NCBI GenBank assembly: GCA_964588555.1
Contig: CAZPPT010000015.1
Span: 1-26,960, forward strand
DNA length: 26,960 nt
Direction of reading: 5' to 3'
Source of the DNA: JAGVWJ01 sp964588555
GTDB taxonomy: Archaea > Micrarchaeota > Micrarchaeia > Anstonellales > Bilamarchaeaceae
Part shown: positions 5,598 to 13,159 of the stretch, in pieces
How the letters are laid out: each line of letters starts with the position of its first letter
Position numbering within the stretch: the first letter of the stretch is position 1
Position numbers and translations under genes: made by a program
Notes under the pieces: generated by a model
The model's database searches: none
Told to the model about the DNA's origin: nothing
What the model saw: only the letters and a program-made list of their open reading frames with translations

Positions 5598-6842
5598 TAA
5601 TTTTATTGTCTCGCCAACTGCCGGCGCGATGGCATCATAGCCAAAATTCTCAATAAGATCCTGCTGGAACGCCTTTGCCGAATCAGTGTGCACAATTACG
5701 ATCTTTTCAGGGTTTGCGTGCTTGATGAAGTTAAGGATTTCGCTTCTGCCGGCATGCGCCGAAAGGTCGACATACTCGACCGGGAGGTCGATTTCCATAT
5801 TCTTTTCATCAACAGTGACATACCCTTCATTGATGAGCTTCCAGCCATTCGTACCCTTCACCGTATAGCCCGTAAAGATGATTTTTGACTCCGCATTCAC
5901 ATTCTGGACATACCAAAGCACCGGACCGCCCTCCATCATCCCCGCACTTGTAATTATCACTGAGGGTTCGCGGACTGCGTGCTTTCGGTGGCCCATGCCT
6001 TCAACGATCCTGACGCTGTGGAGTTCCTTTTTGAACTGCTTTCCGTCCTTTATGTAATTTGGATAGCTTGCATAGATGCGCGCGATATGCTTGCCCATCC
6101 CATCAATGAAGACAGGTACCTCATCATCGTACGCGCGGATAATCCGTATAAGTTCCTGCGTCCTTCCAAGCGAGAATGCAGGAAACACCGCGTTGCCTCC
6201 GGACTCGATCGTCTCCCTGACCTCATCGATTAATTTCTTTTCCGCATCCTTTCTGTTCGGGTGCTCCTTCATTGCATACGTTGAATCGATTATCACGACT
6301 TGCGCATCCTCGACAGGCCGTGCACCGTGGTGAAGGCGGGATTCCTCCATCTTGAAATCACCGGTGTAAAGGACGGTCTTGCGGCCATACTCAAGCTCGA
6401 TCATTGCTGAGCCTGCAATGTGGCCGGCATCAAGATAGCGCACTTCGGTTTTGCCAAAACTCGCGCGCTGCCCGTATAAAATGGGCTGCCAGTTCCTCAC
6501 TGCACGATTAAAATGCTGCTGGCCGTATGGCAGCTCGCTCCCCATTATTTTCATGGAGTCCTTCCAAAGAAGCTTGCAAAGTTCGATTGTCGGGGGTGTC
6601 GCATACCATCGGGCATGCGAGTATGTATAGAGATGGGGGACAAAGCCGCTATGGTCTAGATGCGCATGGCTTAGGAGAAGCGCATCGATCCGCTCCTTTA
6701 TCGGGAGCGGGTATTCGGGCTTTTCATCCTTGCCAAACACCTTTATGCCGTAATCTAAAAGGAGGTTCTTATCCGTCTTAAGAAGAAACGCGCTTCTGCC
6801 GACTTCCTGTGATGCCCCGTAACAGCTTAGATTTATATCCAT
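5595..6842 (-). CDS. Metallo-beta-lactamase/beta-CASP ribonuclease (archaeal CPSF2-like)
   Basis: A 415-aa RNA-processing nuclease of the KH-less aCPSF2/RNase J group; this family cleaves or trims RNA using two zinc ions. Visible motifs are HAHLDH (His59, His61, Asp63, His64), GHIAGSAMIE (His141), TGDFKM (Asp152), the beta-CASP elements DSTYA and FPAFSLGRTQE, ITSAGMMEGG, LSAHAG (His373) and VHTD (His395). All metal ligands appear present. The ATG at 6842 is chosen because it lies 26 bp from a palindromic TATA box. A reading seven codons longer would place its start inside the promoter spacer. No N-terminal KH domain is present, which argues against aCPSF1. Confidence 0.92.
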   Translation of the reverse strand: MDINLSCYGASQEVGRSAFLLKTDKNLLLDYGIKVFGKDEKPEYPLPIKERIDALLLSHAHLDHSGFVPHLYTYSHARWYATPPTIELCKLLWKDSMKIMGSELPYGQQHFNRAVRNWQPILYGQRASFGKTEVRYLDAGHIAGSAMIELEYGRKTVLYTGDFKMEESRLHHGARPVEDAQVVIIDSTYAMKEHPNRKDAEKKLIDEVRETIESGGNAVFPAFSLGRTQELIRIIRAYDDEVPVFIDGMGKHIARIYASYPNYIKDGKQFKKELHSVRIVEGMGHRKHAVREPSVIITSAGMMEGGPVLWYVQNVNAESKIIFTGYTVKGTNGWKLINEGYVTVDEKNMEIDLPVEYVDLSAHAGRSEILNFIKHANPEKIVIVHTDSAKAFQQDLIENFGYDAIAPAVGETIKL

Positions 6843-6863
6843 GATATAAAAATGATGGTACAT

Positions 6864-6872
6864 CTTTTAAAG
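6864..6872. promoter_or_regulatory. Palindromic bidirectional TATA box (nuclease / K+ channel)
   Basis: CTTTTAAAG is a perfect palindrome centred at 6868. It is 26 bp from the nuclease ATG (6842) and 25 bp from the channel ATG (6893). No second TATA-like element is present in the 50-bp gap. Confidence 0.55.
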
Positions 6873-6892
6873 TTGTCTAGCGAAGGTGTGTT

Positions 6893-7243
6893 ATGAACGG
6901 CATACGGGCAGTGCGGCGCAAGCTGGTCCTTGCGTTGCTCCTCATGGCGATGATATATGTTGTCGGCACTCTCTTTTACCACCGGGTTGAGGGGTGGACA
7001 TACCTTGACTCGGTTTATTTTCTGACCGCAACGGTCACCACGATCGGATATGGGGATTTCACCCCCGTAACGGAAGGGGGGAAACTATTTACAATCCTTA
7101 TCGCATGGATCGGCATATCGCTTGGCTTTTTCCTCCTTTACAGCATTATGGAATACAGGGAAACGACCGTTGACCACAAGGTAATCAAGAAACTGCGGTT
7201 TTTCAGGGATTTTGTGCTTCGCAAAAACAAAAATGGTGAGTAA
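6893..7243 (+). CDS. Two-TM potassium channel, pore domain only, 116 aa
   Basis: A minimal K+ channel: membrane helix 1 at about residues 10-29, pore helix, selectivity filter TIGYGD (residues 50-55), and helix 2 at about 64-84. A short basic cytoplasmic tail (KVIKKLRFFRDFVLRKNKNGE) follows. There is no RCK or voltage-sensor domain, so four copies would form a bare pore like KcsA. The ATG is preceded by AAGGTG. The stop codon is followed without any gap by the GTG start of the E1-like gene, implying a co-transcribed, possibly coupled pair. The short tail could interact with a regulator, but none is evident. Confidence 0.9.
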   Translation: MNGIRAVRRKLVLALLLMAMIYVVGTLFYHRVEGWTYLDSVYFLTATVTTIGYGDFTPVTEGGKLFTILIAWIGISLGFFLLYSIMEYRETTVDHKVIKKLRFFRDFVLRKNKNGE

Positions 7244-7933
7244 GTGGACGTATATACGGAGAAGTTCTTCCGCAATGAAGGTACGATGACGCATACGGAA
7301 CAAAGCGTCGTCAGGAGAGCGAAGGTCGCGGTTGTCGGACTTGGCGGGACCGGCGGAACGGCGTTTGAATGCCTTGTGCGCCTTGGCTGCGAACGGTTTA
7401 TTTTGTTTGACCACGACCGGTTTGAATTGGGCAACTTTAATCGCCAAATACTCGCGACCGATGAAACAATCGACATGAAGAAAACGGATGCGGCGGTTGC
7501 GCGGGCGAAATCGATTAATAAAAATGTTAAAATCAATTCGTACGGCGAGTTTCGGGATAATAAAAATAAGATCAAGGGGGCGCGGATTGTAATTGACGGA
7601 ACGGACAACGTTGAAACGCGGGTTGAAATTGCACGGATCTGCAGGGCATATGATATCCCCTACGTTTTCTGCTCCGCAGGCTTTGCGGTCGGCATGGTTT
7701 CAGTATTCACGGATTATTCGTTTGAGCGTGCATTTCAATTGCCAAATAAGAAGTCGCTTTCGGCATATAACACATGCAGAAGCGTCATTGCACCCGTCAC
7801 CATGCTTGCCGGAACGCTTGCCGCATCACAGGCGACAAATCATTTGTTGAAAAAGGAGTTTGTCAAGGCACCTGACGTTCTTATGTTCGATCTTTTTGGA
7901 AAAGAAGTAGTATGGAAAAAAAGGCTGGAATAG
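7244..7933 (+). CDS. E1/ThiF/MoeB-like adenylating enzyme, 229 aa
   Basis: A Rossmann-type E1-superfamily protein. These enzymes adenylate the C-terminal Gly of ubiquitin-like or sulfur-carrier proteins. Motifs: GLGGTGGT (32-39), FDHDRFELGNFNRQ (Asp56, Asn64, Arg67), Lys79-80 region, DGTDNVETR (Asp118, Asp121), and a C-terminal helix IAPVTMLAGTLAASQATNHLL. Cys178 in YNTCRS is a possible catalytic or zinc-site residue, but the CxxC zinc pairs of MoeB/ThiF are missing. It starts with GTG directly after the channel stop codon. No ubiquitin-like partner is visible in this window, so the substrate is unknown. Confidence 0.82.
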   Translation: MDVYTEKFFRNEGTMTHTEQSVVRRAKVAVVGLGGTGGTAFECLVRLGCERFILFDHDRFELGNFNRQILATDETIDMKKTDAAVARAKSINKNVKINSYGEFRDNKNKIKGARIVIDGTDNVETRVEIARICRAYDIPYVFCSAGFAVGMVSVFTDYSFERAFQLPNKKSLSAYNTCRSVIAPVTMLAGTLAASQATNHLLKKEFVKAPDVLMFDLFGKEVVWKKRLE

Positions 7934-7937
7934 GGCG

Positions 7938-8927
7938 TTAGGGGGCCAAAACCGGTTTACGCCAGTTCCTGTCTTCCCCTTGGACAAAATGAAGGGCATG
8001 TGCCACCTCGTCGTATGCCTTAAGTGCGCGATCAAGGGGGAAATGGTAGGTGCCATCGTTATATCTCTCAGTAGTCCAGTATAGATTATATGCGCTTGTT
8101 AGTCCAACGTGCGTAATGCCACCAAGTTGTAAAGCAATATATTCAACGAGTTGTGCAAACAAAGGTTTCCAGCCAATCCCAATGAGCCCTCGAGAATGTC
8201 CGGTATATATGGGCTTATCGTCTCCTTTTACATAATAATAAGGCCGGGCTCCCTGCCATGACATAATCCGCAGTTCAGTGTCAAAAACAAGCAAAGATGC
8301 AAATGCCGCAGGTGTTCCATTATAAAGAAGGGTAAAACCGATAGGTGATTCTAAATACATCCGTAATCCCGGTTCATAACGGTTCCACCTAGACCATTTA
8401 CGATCACGTCCACGTATTTCATGGTTTCGTGTTTCCAATGCCTCAAAACTATATTGATTGATTCTTTTTTGTACTGAATCAGATAAAAACTGCCCAGTGA
8501 GGTTAGCAATTGGCAGGCGTTCTATAATAGCATAAATTTCAGTTATAAGGCGATAAAATGAGACAACACTTGTAGTAGTATTGTTGTCGGAGTACCTACA
8601 TAAATTAAACACCGCCCACTTTGCCTTTTCCATCCGTTCTGCGTCAAAACCGACAGATGCAAGAAATGACTTGACCGATTTATTAAACCCCGGATCGCCT
8701 GTATTCATCCACGTCCAGACAAGTGCATCAAGGCCAAGCTCGCAGTACAGAACCGGCAGCGGTGCCAAACGCAACGATGATAGGAGCATACACCGATCTT
8801 CAAATGCATCCAAATCTTTTGAAGTCGGCCTTATAGGGAGGCGGCGCGCAAGCTGCTCAAATGCAGGTAAAGGGGTCGTTTCACGCGGCATTGCTGTGGC
8901 TGGCCGCGAACGCTCTGCAAAAACCAT
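7938..8927 (-). CDS. Hypothetical protein, 329 aa
   Basis: Not recognised. Soluble, with no signal or membrane helix. The N-terminal half is helical (FEQLARRLPIRP, EIYAIIERLPIANL). The C-terminal half is rich in aromatic residues and Gly (YYYVKGDDKPIYTGHSRGLIGIGW, GGITHVGLTSAYNLYWTTERY), suggesting a mixed alpha/beta domain that could be an enzyme. The ATG at 8927 is about 37 bp from the TATA box shared with the divergent gene; Met13 (8891) is a possible alternative. It converges on the E1-like gene with only 4 bp between stop codons. Confidence 0.7.
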   Translation of the reverse strand: MVFAERSRPATAMPRETTPLPAFEQLARRLPIRPTSKDLDAFEDRCMLLSSLRLAPLPVLYCELGLDALVWTWMNTGDPGFNKSVKSFLASVGFDAERMEKAKWAVFNLCRYSDNNTTTSVVSFYRLITEIYAIIERLPIANLTGQFLSDSVQKRINQYSFEALETRNHEIRGRDRKWSRWNRYEPGLRMYLESPIGFTLLYNGTPAAFASLLVFDTELRIMSWQGARPYYYVKGDDKPIYTGHSRGLIGIGWKPLFAQLVEYIALQLGGITHVGLTSAYNLYWTTERYNDGTYHFPLDRALKAYDEVAHALHFVQGEDRNWRKPVLAP

Positions 8928-8957
8928 ATAAACACTTAATTATATTTAACTACACAG

Positions 8958-8968
8958 CTTTATAAAAA
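8958..8968. promoter_or_regulatory. Shared TATA box between divergent unknown genes
   Basis: GCTTTATAAAA is centred near 8964, 25 bp from the ATG at 8989 on the plus strand. It is about 37 bp from the minus-strand ATG at 8927. A second AT-rich element nearer 8945 could also serve the minus strand. Confidence 0.4.
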
Positions 8969-8988
8969 CATCACGTATGTATAACATT

Positions 8989-9318
8989 ATGAATAAGAAA
9001 ACAGTTCTTGCAGAACTACGGTGGCTACAAGACCACAAACGTATGCATGATCGCAGAAAATTACCAGGCAAAATCACCCGTGCACCCATTATTGCTGCAA
9101 TCGGAGACCTTATAGAAAATGATGAGTACCCCGCAGACAGAGTTGAGCGCCTTGAGCGCCTTGCAGCACAGTTGGGAAAAGACGCATCTGCAGTACCTGC
9201 ACTTGGCCATGCGCTGTTCCGCTTAAAATGGGCAATAGAAATAGTATACAAAAAAGAAGGAATAAGGCCCCGGCTCTCCATTGCCATGAATGGTAGTATT
9301 GACTACTTAAGTGATTGA
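8989..9318 (+). CDS. Hypothetical small basic protein, 109 aa
   Basis: Not recognised. Helical and charged throughout: TVLAELRWLQDHKRMHDRRKLPGK, then RVERLERLAAQLGKDASAVPALGHALFRLKWAIEIVYKK. A Trp/Leu/Arg-rich amphipathic pattern could mean a helical bundle. I start it at ATG 8989, 25 bp from the TATA box; an in-frame ATG at 8977 is too close to the promoter. Its last 12 bp overlap the 3' end of the convergent gene. Confidence 0.65.
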   Translation: MNKKTVLAELRWLQDHKRMHDRRKLPGKITRAPIIAAIGDLIENDEYPADRVERLERLAAQLGKDASAVPALGHALFRLKWAIEIVYKKEGIRPRLSIAMNGSIDYLSD

Positions 9319-10023
9319 ACTCCCGCTTGATTTGCATACTAAACGCCTTAATCCGTCTTCCAGTTCATGACTTATCTTCAGTATAACGTCTATCGCACGA
9401 ACTGCAATGTCCCCATCACCGCCAAAACAAAGGACGTCGATTCTTTCAAGTTCCGGATCCGGCACAGCTCTCCGAAATGCCGCAATTTCAGCAATGAGAC
9501 GTTTAGCCCCTTCTGAAAGTGCCTTTTGACTTAGATCGTGATCCAGTTTTGACAATCGCTCCTCAATATCGCGTAGGCGACAATCTTCCTCAATAATGAC
9601 CATTACCTGCCGAATTGTCGCCGGGTCGATCCCTGCCCCCTCATGCGAAACGACGCCCCGTGTGCCAAAGGCTTGCGCGTTGCCGCTTTTAAAGAGCACG
9701 TGAAAAAGCGATTCAAGCGAGCCGATCGGGTCAACATGTCCCTGGACATCTGAAATAATAAGCGTCGCGTCCATGGCTTTCCGCAAGTGTGCAGGTTGCG
9801 CAAGCAGGTTACTGACCTGACGCATAAGGTTAATCCGCGATCGACTAATTGCTAGTTCAGCTTCTACAACATGTTGTGTGTGGGTAACAACAGTGCCAAA
9901 GCGTAAAAGAGCATCAGTAAGTGCGTCGATTTCTTTGTGTCCTTGCGATGCAACACCGCCCATTACCTCGCGCATTGGAATTGCAACATCCCCTTTACCT
10001 ACTTTACCTTTTTTATGTTTCAT
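9307..10023 (-). CDS. Hypothetical helical protein, 238 aa, possible kinase-related fragment
   Basis: Not assignable to a family by eye. It is mostly helical, with a coiled-coil-like part (IEERLSKLDHDLSQKALSEGAKRLIAEIAAF). The segment GHVDPIGSLESLFHVL resembles GHIDPLFILEHATIFV in the histidine kinase at the right end of the window, and the N-terminal helices could form a dimerisation domain. No complete ATP-binding N, G1 and G2 boxes are seen, although LCFGGDGDIAVRAI is present near the end. The ATG at 10023 follows a GGTGAT ribosome site; a reading nine codons longer covers that site and is less likely. Confidence 0.65.
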   Translation of the reverse strand: MKHKKGKVGKGDVAIPMREVMGGVASQGHKEIDALTDALLRFGTVVTHTQHVVEAELAISRSRINLMRQVSNLLAQPAHLRKAMDATLIISDVQGHVDPIGSLESLFHVLFKSGNAQAFGTRGVVSHEGAGIDPATIRQVMVIIEEDCRLRDIEERLSKLDHDLSQKALSEGAKRLIAEIAAFRRAVPDPELERIDVLCFGGDGDIAVRAIDVILKISHELEDGLRRLVCKSSGSSIT

Positions 10024-10095
10024 ATGATCACCAATTACAAACTTAGGCAAGCCCGCTAATTAGTATAATTGAAAAATATTCGAAAAATAAGCATT

Positions 10096-10104
10096 ATTTT
10101 ATAA
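10096..10104 (+). promoter_or_regulatory. TATA-like promoter of the small Lrp-type regulator
   Basis: TTTATAAT lies about 28 bp upstream of the ATG at 10128. The surrounding 60 bp are very AT-rich with imperfect inverted CGAAAA/TTTTCG elements (about 10080-10112), which could be an autoregulatory site. Confidence 0.4.
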
Positions 10105-10127
10105 TATTTTCGTATATTATTCAAATA

Positions 10128-10583
10128 ATGAAAAACATTGAGAGTAAACTTATTGAGCTTTTATCAGGCGGATTTTGCACGCCGCAGATATCACAGCTTG
10201 CACGAAAGTTAAAAGAACCTGCAACAACGCTCCATTACAATATCAAAAAAATGGAGGAAGACGCAAAGACGCTCGCGTACAAGGCAGTCTTTGATTATGC
10301 AAAAATAGGCCGCGGATTCTGCACATACGTGCTCGTAAACATTTCGCATGACGAGTATACCAATCCGGAAAAAATCGCACGGGAGCTTACGGCATTTAAC
10401 GAGATCGAAAGTATTGATATCGTAACCGGCAACTGCGAGCTCGTTATCAAGGTACGGACAAAGGACATTGACGAGTATTACCATTTCCTTCGCACCGTAC
10501 TTTCAAGAAAAGGGATTGTAAAAATAACATCGCTTAACTCGTTAAAGCAAATAAAAACGGAATTTGTGGAATTAAAAAAATAA
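10128..10583 (+). CDS. Lrp/AsnC-family regulator, 151 aa
   Basis: Residues about 5-45 form an HTH-like domain (TPQISQLARKLKEPATTLHYNIKKMEED), less conserved than usual for the family. Residues 65-150 form the ligand-binding alpha-beta domain (GRGFCTYVLVNISHD, IESIDIVTGNCELVIKVRTKDIDEYYHFL). Such proteins assemble as dimers or octamers and sense amino acids or other small molecules. The ATG lies about 28 bp from a TATA box in an AT-rich region that may carry its own operator. A bidirectional hairpin terminator follows the stop codon. Target genes cannot be told from the sequence. Confidence 0.85.
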   Translation: MKNIESKLIELLSGGFCTPQISQLARKLKEPATTLHYNIKKMEEDAKTLAYKAVFDYAKIGRGFCTYVLVNISHDEYTNPEKIARELTAFNEIESIDIVTGNCELVIKVRTKDIDEYYHFLRTVLSRKGIVKITSLNSLKQIKTEFVELKK

Positions 10584-10588
10584 AGGAG

Positions 10589-10608
10589 GCATCTGCCTTG
10601 GCAGATGC
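10589..10608. terminator. Hairpin shared by two convergent genes
   Basis: GCATCTGCC (10589-10597) and GGCAGATGC (10600-10608) form a perfect 9-bp stem with a 2-base loop. On the minus strand it is followed by TTTATTTTTTT (about 10566-10584), resembling an intrinsic terminator for the small gene ending at 10620. Confidence 0.55.
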
Positions 10609-10619
10609 ATCATAATGGA

Positions 10620-10802
10620 TTACAAAAAAGAGCTGTACTGCCGCGCCCGTGTCGCGTATTTCTCGATTGCAAGGTTTGGCTGCAGGTCGCGAGCCTCACT
10701 TACCAAAAGCGTCGCGATCAATTCGCTTGACAAGCCGCTCAGGCGTTTTTTCTGTATCTGTGCTATTTGGGGGGTTCTGGTTTTCTTGTTCTTTTGTGCC
10801 AT
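10620..10802 (-). CDS. Small basic protein, 60 aa, similar to the N-terminal helices of RNase P protein Rpp21/Rpr2
   Basis: The segment SELIATLLVSEARDLQ, then PNLAIEKYATRARQ, fits the two-helix start of archaeal RNase P protein 4 (pattern ERIxxL..A..., PxLAxxYxxxAxxxQ), preceded by a basic tail KNKKTR. The C-terminal zinc-ribbon with four Cys, present in normal Rpp21 (about 110-120 aa), is absent. No Cys-coding continuation exists in any frame before the terminator hairpin. A GAGGGATG ribosome site 5-8 nt before ATG 10802 and a hairpin terminator support a real gene. Either it is a shortened Rpp21 or an unrelated small protein; I favour the former weakly. Confidence 0.4.
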   Translation of the reverse strand: MAQKNKKTRTPQIAQIQKKRLSGLSSELIATLLVSEARDLQPNLAIEKYATRARQYSSFL

Positions 10803-10964
10803 GGTGTCATCCCTCTTTCGTTTTGATACTTTAAACTAACATCCAATTAGGTTATATATTAATTATTCGGCATGTTTAATATGAGAATGGACTAATTTTT
10901 TTAAAAAAAATGTTAATATGTACAGGACACCGACGATAACCATGAGAGAATAAAACTCTATTAG

Positions 10965-10976
10965 AAAATACTTAAA
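10965..10976 (+). promoter_or_regulatory. TATA-like promoter of the 86-aa gene
   Basis: AATACTTAAAAC lies about 27 bp upstream of ATG 11000, fitting a leaderless transcript. The rest of the gap 10840-10960 is AT-rich with no gene that I can support. Confidence 0.4.
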
Positions 10977-10999
10977 ACTAACCTATACAATGGTAGTAC

Positions 11000-11260
11000 A
11001 TGCCAAAAACGTTTTTTACCTTAGAACCATGCACAAGCGCGCGGGCGTACGAGATAAAGTTTGAAATGCCGATCGACTTAGAGAAAGCTGAGCACGCACT
11101 TTCAAAAAAATATGAGATTCTTGCAAGCACAAACGTAATGATTATGGTAAATATTGACGGAAATTCCGTAACGATCTATGCAAGCGGACGGGCGATGGTA
11201 AAATACGTAGACAAGAAAAAAGCTGAGGAAATCGGAGGGAAGATTAGTGATGCATTATGA
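11000..11260 (+). CDS. Hypothetical protein, 86 aa, small alpha/beta fold
   Basis: Not recognised. A predicted beta-strand/helix pattern: YEIKFEMPIDLEKAEHALSKKY, then VMIMVNIDGNSVTIYASGRAMVKYVDKKKAEEIGGKI. The part VTIYASGRAMV followed by a helix recalls one lobe of the TATA-binding-protein fold or other small archaeal alpha/beta families, but that is only shape similarity. The start is leaderless. Its stop overlaps the 3' end of the convergent trmB-like gene by 6 bp. Confidence 0.65.
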   Translation: MPKTFFTLEPCTSARAYEIKFEMPIDLEKAEHALSKKYEILASTNVMIMVNIDGNSVTIYASGRAMVKYVDKKKAEEIGGKISDAL

Positions 11261-12004
11261 CTTCTTCCATAAATAATCAAACTGGTTTCTAAACGTATCC
11301 ACTACCTGTTTTGACTTGATACGAAGCGCAATGATCTCCGGTTCGTAGATTAAGATAAGCAGATTCTCACCAAAAAGCACCCAAACGATCGGCATGTAGA
11401 GCTCTTCGGGAAGCCACTTCATCGTAACGGCGGTCGTTTTTCTTGCTTCTTTCAAGAGCTTCACGACTGCCTTTGATTTAGTAGAAAATAACGAAAAGGT
11501 AACATGCTTAAACCACTTTGGAAACTCTACTGGAAACGCTGCTTGTACCTGTAGATTTCCAAAGCCCTTCCAGTATTTTGGTTTTTCCCGTAGAATGTCA
11601 AGAACCATTGCCTTGTAGCCCTTTCGCCCTTTATATATCTCAAAGGTATGCTCTTCCTTGGTACTGGCATAAAGCAAAGTAAGTGAAGGGACAATTCGTT
11701 CAATATCCTCCTTAAGTATTCGATAGGTATCGCGTGTTTTTTCTTCAGCTTCCTCTACTGCAGAGATCAATTTTTCCGGACTTGTCGCAACGTACAAGCG
11801 TTTCCTTCCCTCCATAATGGAACTTGCAAGTCCCACCTCCATAAGGCGGTCAAGCGCCTCATATACATTTGCCTTGTAGGACCCAATTTTCTGTGCTATC
11901 CGGTCAGCACTCGTCTTGCCGAGTTCAAGAAGCGCAAGGTACGCCTTTGCAGCAGTCGGGCTAATATCAAAGCGCGTGAGAATTTCAGTATATGCATTTT
12001 TCAT
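11255..12004 (-). CDS. TrmB-family transcriptional regulator, 249 aa
   Basis: The N-terminal winged HTH (residues about 10-75) reads LTRFDISPTAAKAYLALLELGKTSADRIAQ, then GSYKANVYEALDRLMEVGLA, with the tail GRKRLYVATSPEKL. This is the classic TrmB pattern. A coiled-coil linker (about 80-105) and a C-terminal domain (about 120-245) follow. TrmB proteins usually control sugar uptake or metabolism in archaea and often act as repressors of a neighbouring operon. It is divergent from the bicupin operon, and an inverted repeat sits directly before its ATG, suggesting autoregulation and control of that operon. The C-terminal half differs from the sugar-binding TrmB domain, so the ligand is unclear. 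Confidence 0.88.
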   Translation of the reverse strand: MKNAYTEILTRFDISPTAAKAYLALLELGKTSADRIAQKIGSYKANVYEALDRLMEVGLASSIMEGRKRLYVATSPEKLISAVEEAEEKTRDTYRILKEDIERIVPSLTLLYASTKEEHTFEIYKGRKGYKAMVLDILREKPKYWKGFGNLQVQAAFPVEFPKWFKHVTFSLFSTKSKAVVKLLKEARKTTAVTMKWLPEELYMPIVWVLFGENLLILIYEPEIIALRIKSKQVVDTFRNQFDYLWKKS

Positions 12005-12008
12005 ATTG

Positions 12009-12029
12009 GTAGTATTGATTAACTACTAC
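12009..12029. promoter_or_regulatory. Inverted repeat GTAGTA-N9-TACTAC, candidate TrmB operator
   Basis: GTAGTA (12009-12014) and TACTAC (12024-12029) form a perfect inverted repeat with a 9-bp spacer. It lies between the regulator's start codon (12004) and the shared TATA element. This position would allow repression of its own gene. No second copy of the repeat was seen in the window. Confidence 0.4.
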
Positions 12030-12030
12030 T

Positions 12031-12042
12031 TAAATTTATATC
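12031..12042. promoter_or_regulatory. Shared TATA region of TrmB gene and bicupin operon
   Basis: TAAATTTA (12031-12038, palindromic) overlaps TTTATATC (12035-12042). It is about 30 bp from the TrmB ATG and about 37 bp from the bicupin ATG, the latter leaving a short leader with a GGTGAT ribosome site. Confidence 0.45.
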
Positions 12043-12073
12043 TATGGGCTAAAAGTGGATATTGGTGATAAGA

Positions 12074-12913
12074 ATGGATAAACAGACGGCAGTTATCTAC
12101 GGACGACTGCCAGAAGCAAAACAAAATCCGTTTGAATATGGAACTATATCAGAGCTATTTTCAAGCTGGGGGGAACTATTTGTAAGTGGTGCACTCGTAA
12201 CATTCATTAAAGAAGCTCCGTACAGTGCATGGGCCGAAGCACGAAACGAAGTGCTTGGCATAGTTGAAGGGGGAGAAGGAGTGATTACATTTAATGGAAC
12301 GGAATACCCGCTAAAAAAAGGACACGTATTTAAGATTTTTCCTGGCCAGACACCGAAGATAGTTCCTAAAAAATCACTTACTGTGCTCGTAGTCCAGCTG
12401 CCTGGCTCTGCAGGAAATGCAGAAGCTGGCGGAGAAAAGCTTGATGAACTAAAGGTCATTGATGGCAATACAGTTCCCGGCAAGGCATACGAATACGAGT
12501 CGTATGGTCGCGAGCTTGTCACCTGTAACTATGGTGGCGGAATTGGGTTACTTCGATTTCAGTTTCCAATTGACAAGATCCCACTTCACATACACCCGCA
12601 TTCAGGCAGGTTGATCAGGACGATCAGTGGCGAAGGATACACATACGCACAACCGAAGCGCTACGATATGGATCCGGACACGTTTTGTCTCTTTGAGAAA
12701 GGCACGATACACACAAACGGACCAAGGCCAGGTTCACTTTATGATGTGTATGCAGTACAACTTCCATGGGTTGACTCAAAAATAGATGAGGAGCACATTG
12801 CAGGCGACCCAAATTTCGTGCGTTATGTAGATGCTGAGCCGCCAAAACCATTATGGAAAACAAAGGCAGACTTTGAGCGTGCGATCGAACTGCACGGCAA
12901 AAGGAATAAATAA
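12074..12913 (+). CDS. Bicupin protein, 279 aa, with one intact metal site
   Basis: Two cupin beta-barrels. The first (about residues 40-110) keeps the Gly/Pro skeleton (GIVEGGEGVITFNGTEYPLKKGHVF) but lacks the HxH metal ligands. The second (about 150-220) has HIHPH (His162, His164, His166) and a distal His203 in GTIHTNGP, so it probably binds a metal. Bicupins include sugar isomerases, dioxygenases and auxin- or sugar-binding proteins; the neighbouring TrmB regulator hints at sugar metabolism. ATG 12074 follows GGTGAT at 6-9 nt; a TTG four codons upstream overlaps that site and is rejected. It is the first gene of a three-gene operon ending at 13813. Confidence 0.82.
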   Translation: MDKQTAVIYGRLPEAKQNPFEYGTISELFSSWGELFVSGALVTFIKEAPYSAWAEARNEVLGIVEGGEGVITFNGTEYPLKKGHVFKIFPGQTPKIVPKKSLTVLVVQLPGSAGNAEAGGEKLDELKVIDGNTVPGKAYEYESYGRELVTCNYGGGIGLLRFQFPIDKIPLHIHPHSGRLIRTISGEGYTYAQPKRYDMDPDTFCLFEKGTIHTNGPRPGSLYDVYAVQLPWVDSKIDEEHIAGDPNFVRYVDAEPPKPLWKTKADFERAIELHGKRNK

Positions 12914-12919
12914 CCAAAA

Positions 12920-13150
12920 ATGCATAATAGACGCATGACAAAAGTAAACTCGGACGTACTGTTTAAGGACTTTGCAAAACTGCAGGCTCGGCTCAGCGCG
13001 CTTGAAGAACGGGTTTCAAAGCTTGAGGCAGCGCTTCGCGTGCCAAGTGATGTCTCAATATCAGGGCCCCCAAAAGGCGGCGACATGGCTCCCATTTCAG
13101 GGCCAACCGAACTTCCGCCGCCCCATAGCGATAAAAAGGCAAAGCAATAA
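12920..13150 (+). CDS. Small coiled-coil protein, 76 aa
   Basis: A heptad-like stretch, FKDFAKLQARLSALEERVSKLEAALR (about residues 15-40), is followed by a Gly/Pro-rich flexible tail (ISGPPKGG, ISGPTELPPPH) and basic residues at the end. It likely oligomerises. It is located 6 bp after the bicupin and 9 bp before the PHP gene, so it is part of the same operon. The start may be ATG 12920 or Met6 at 12935; no clear ribosome site decides. Function unknown. Confidence 0.65.
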   Translation: MHNRRMTKVNSDVLFKDFAKLQARLSALEERVSKLEAALRVPSDVSISGPPKGGDMAPISGPTELPPPHSDKKAKQ

Positions 13151-13159
13151 TTTGTAAGT

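Noticed and set aside
10615..10839. 74-codon open frame on the plus strand
   Set aside because: It is antisense to the 60-aa gene that has better start signals and a terminator; its sequence looks random and Cys/Phe-rich.
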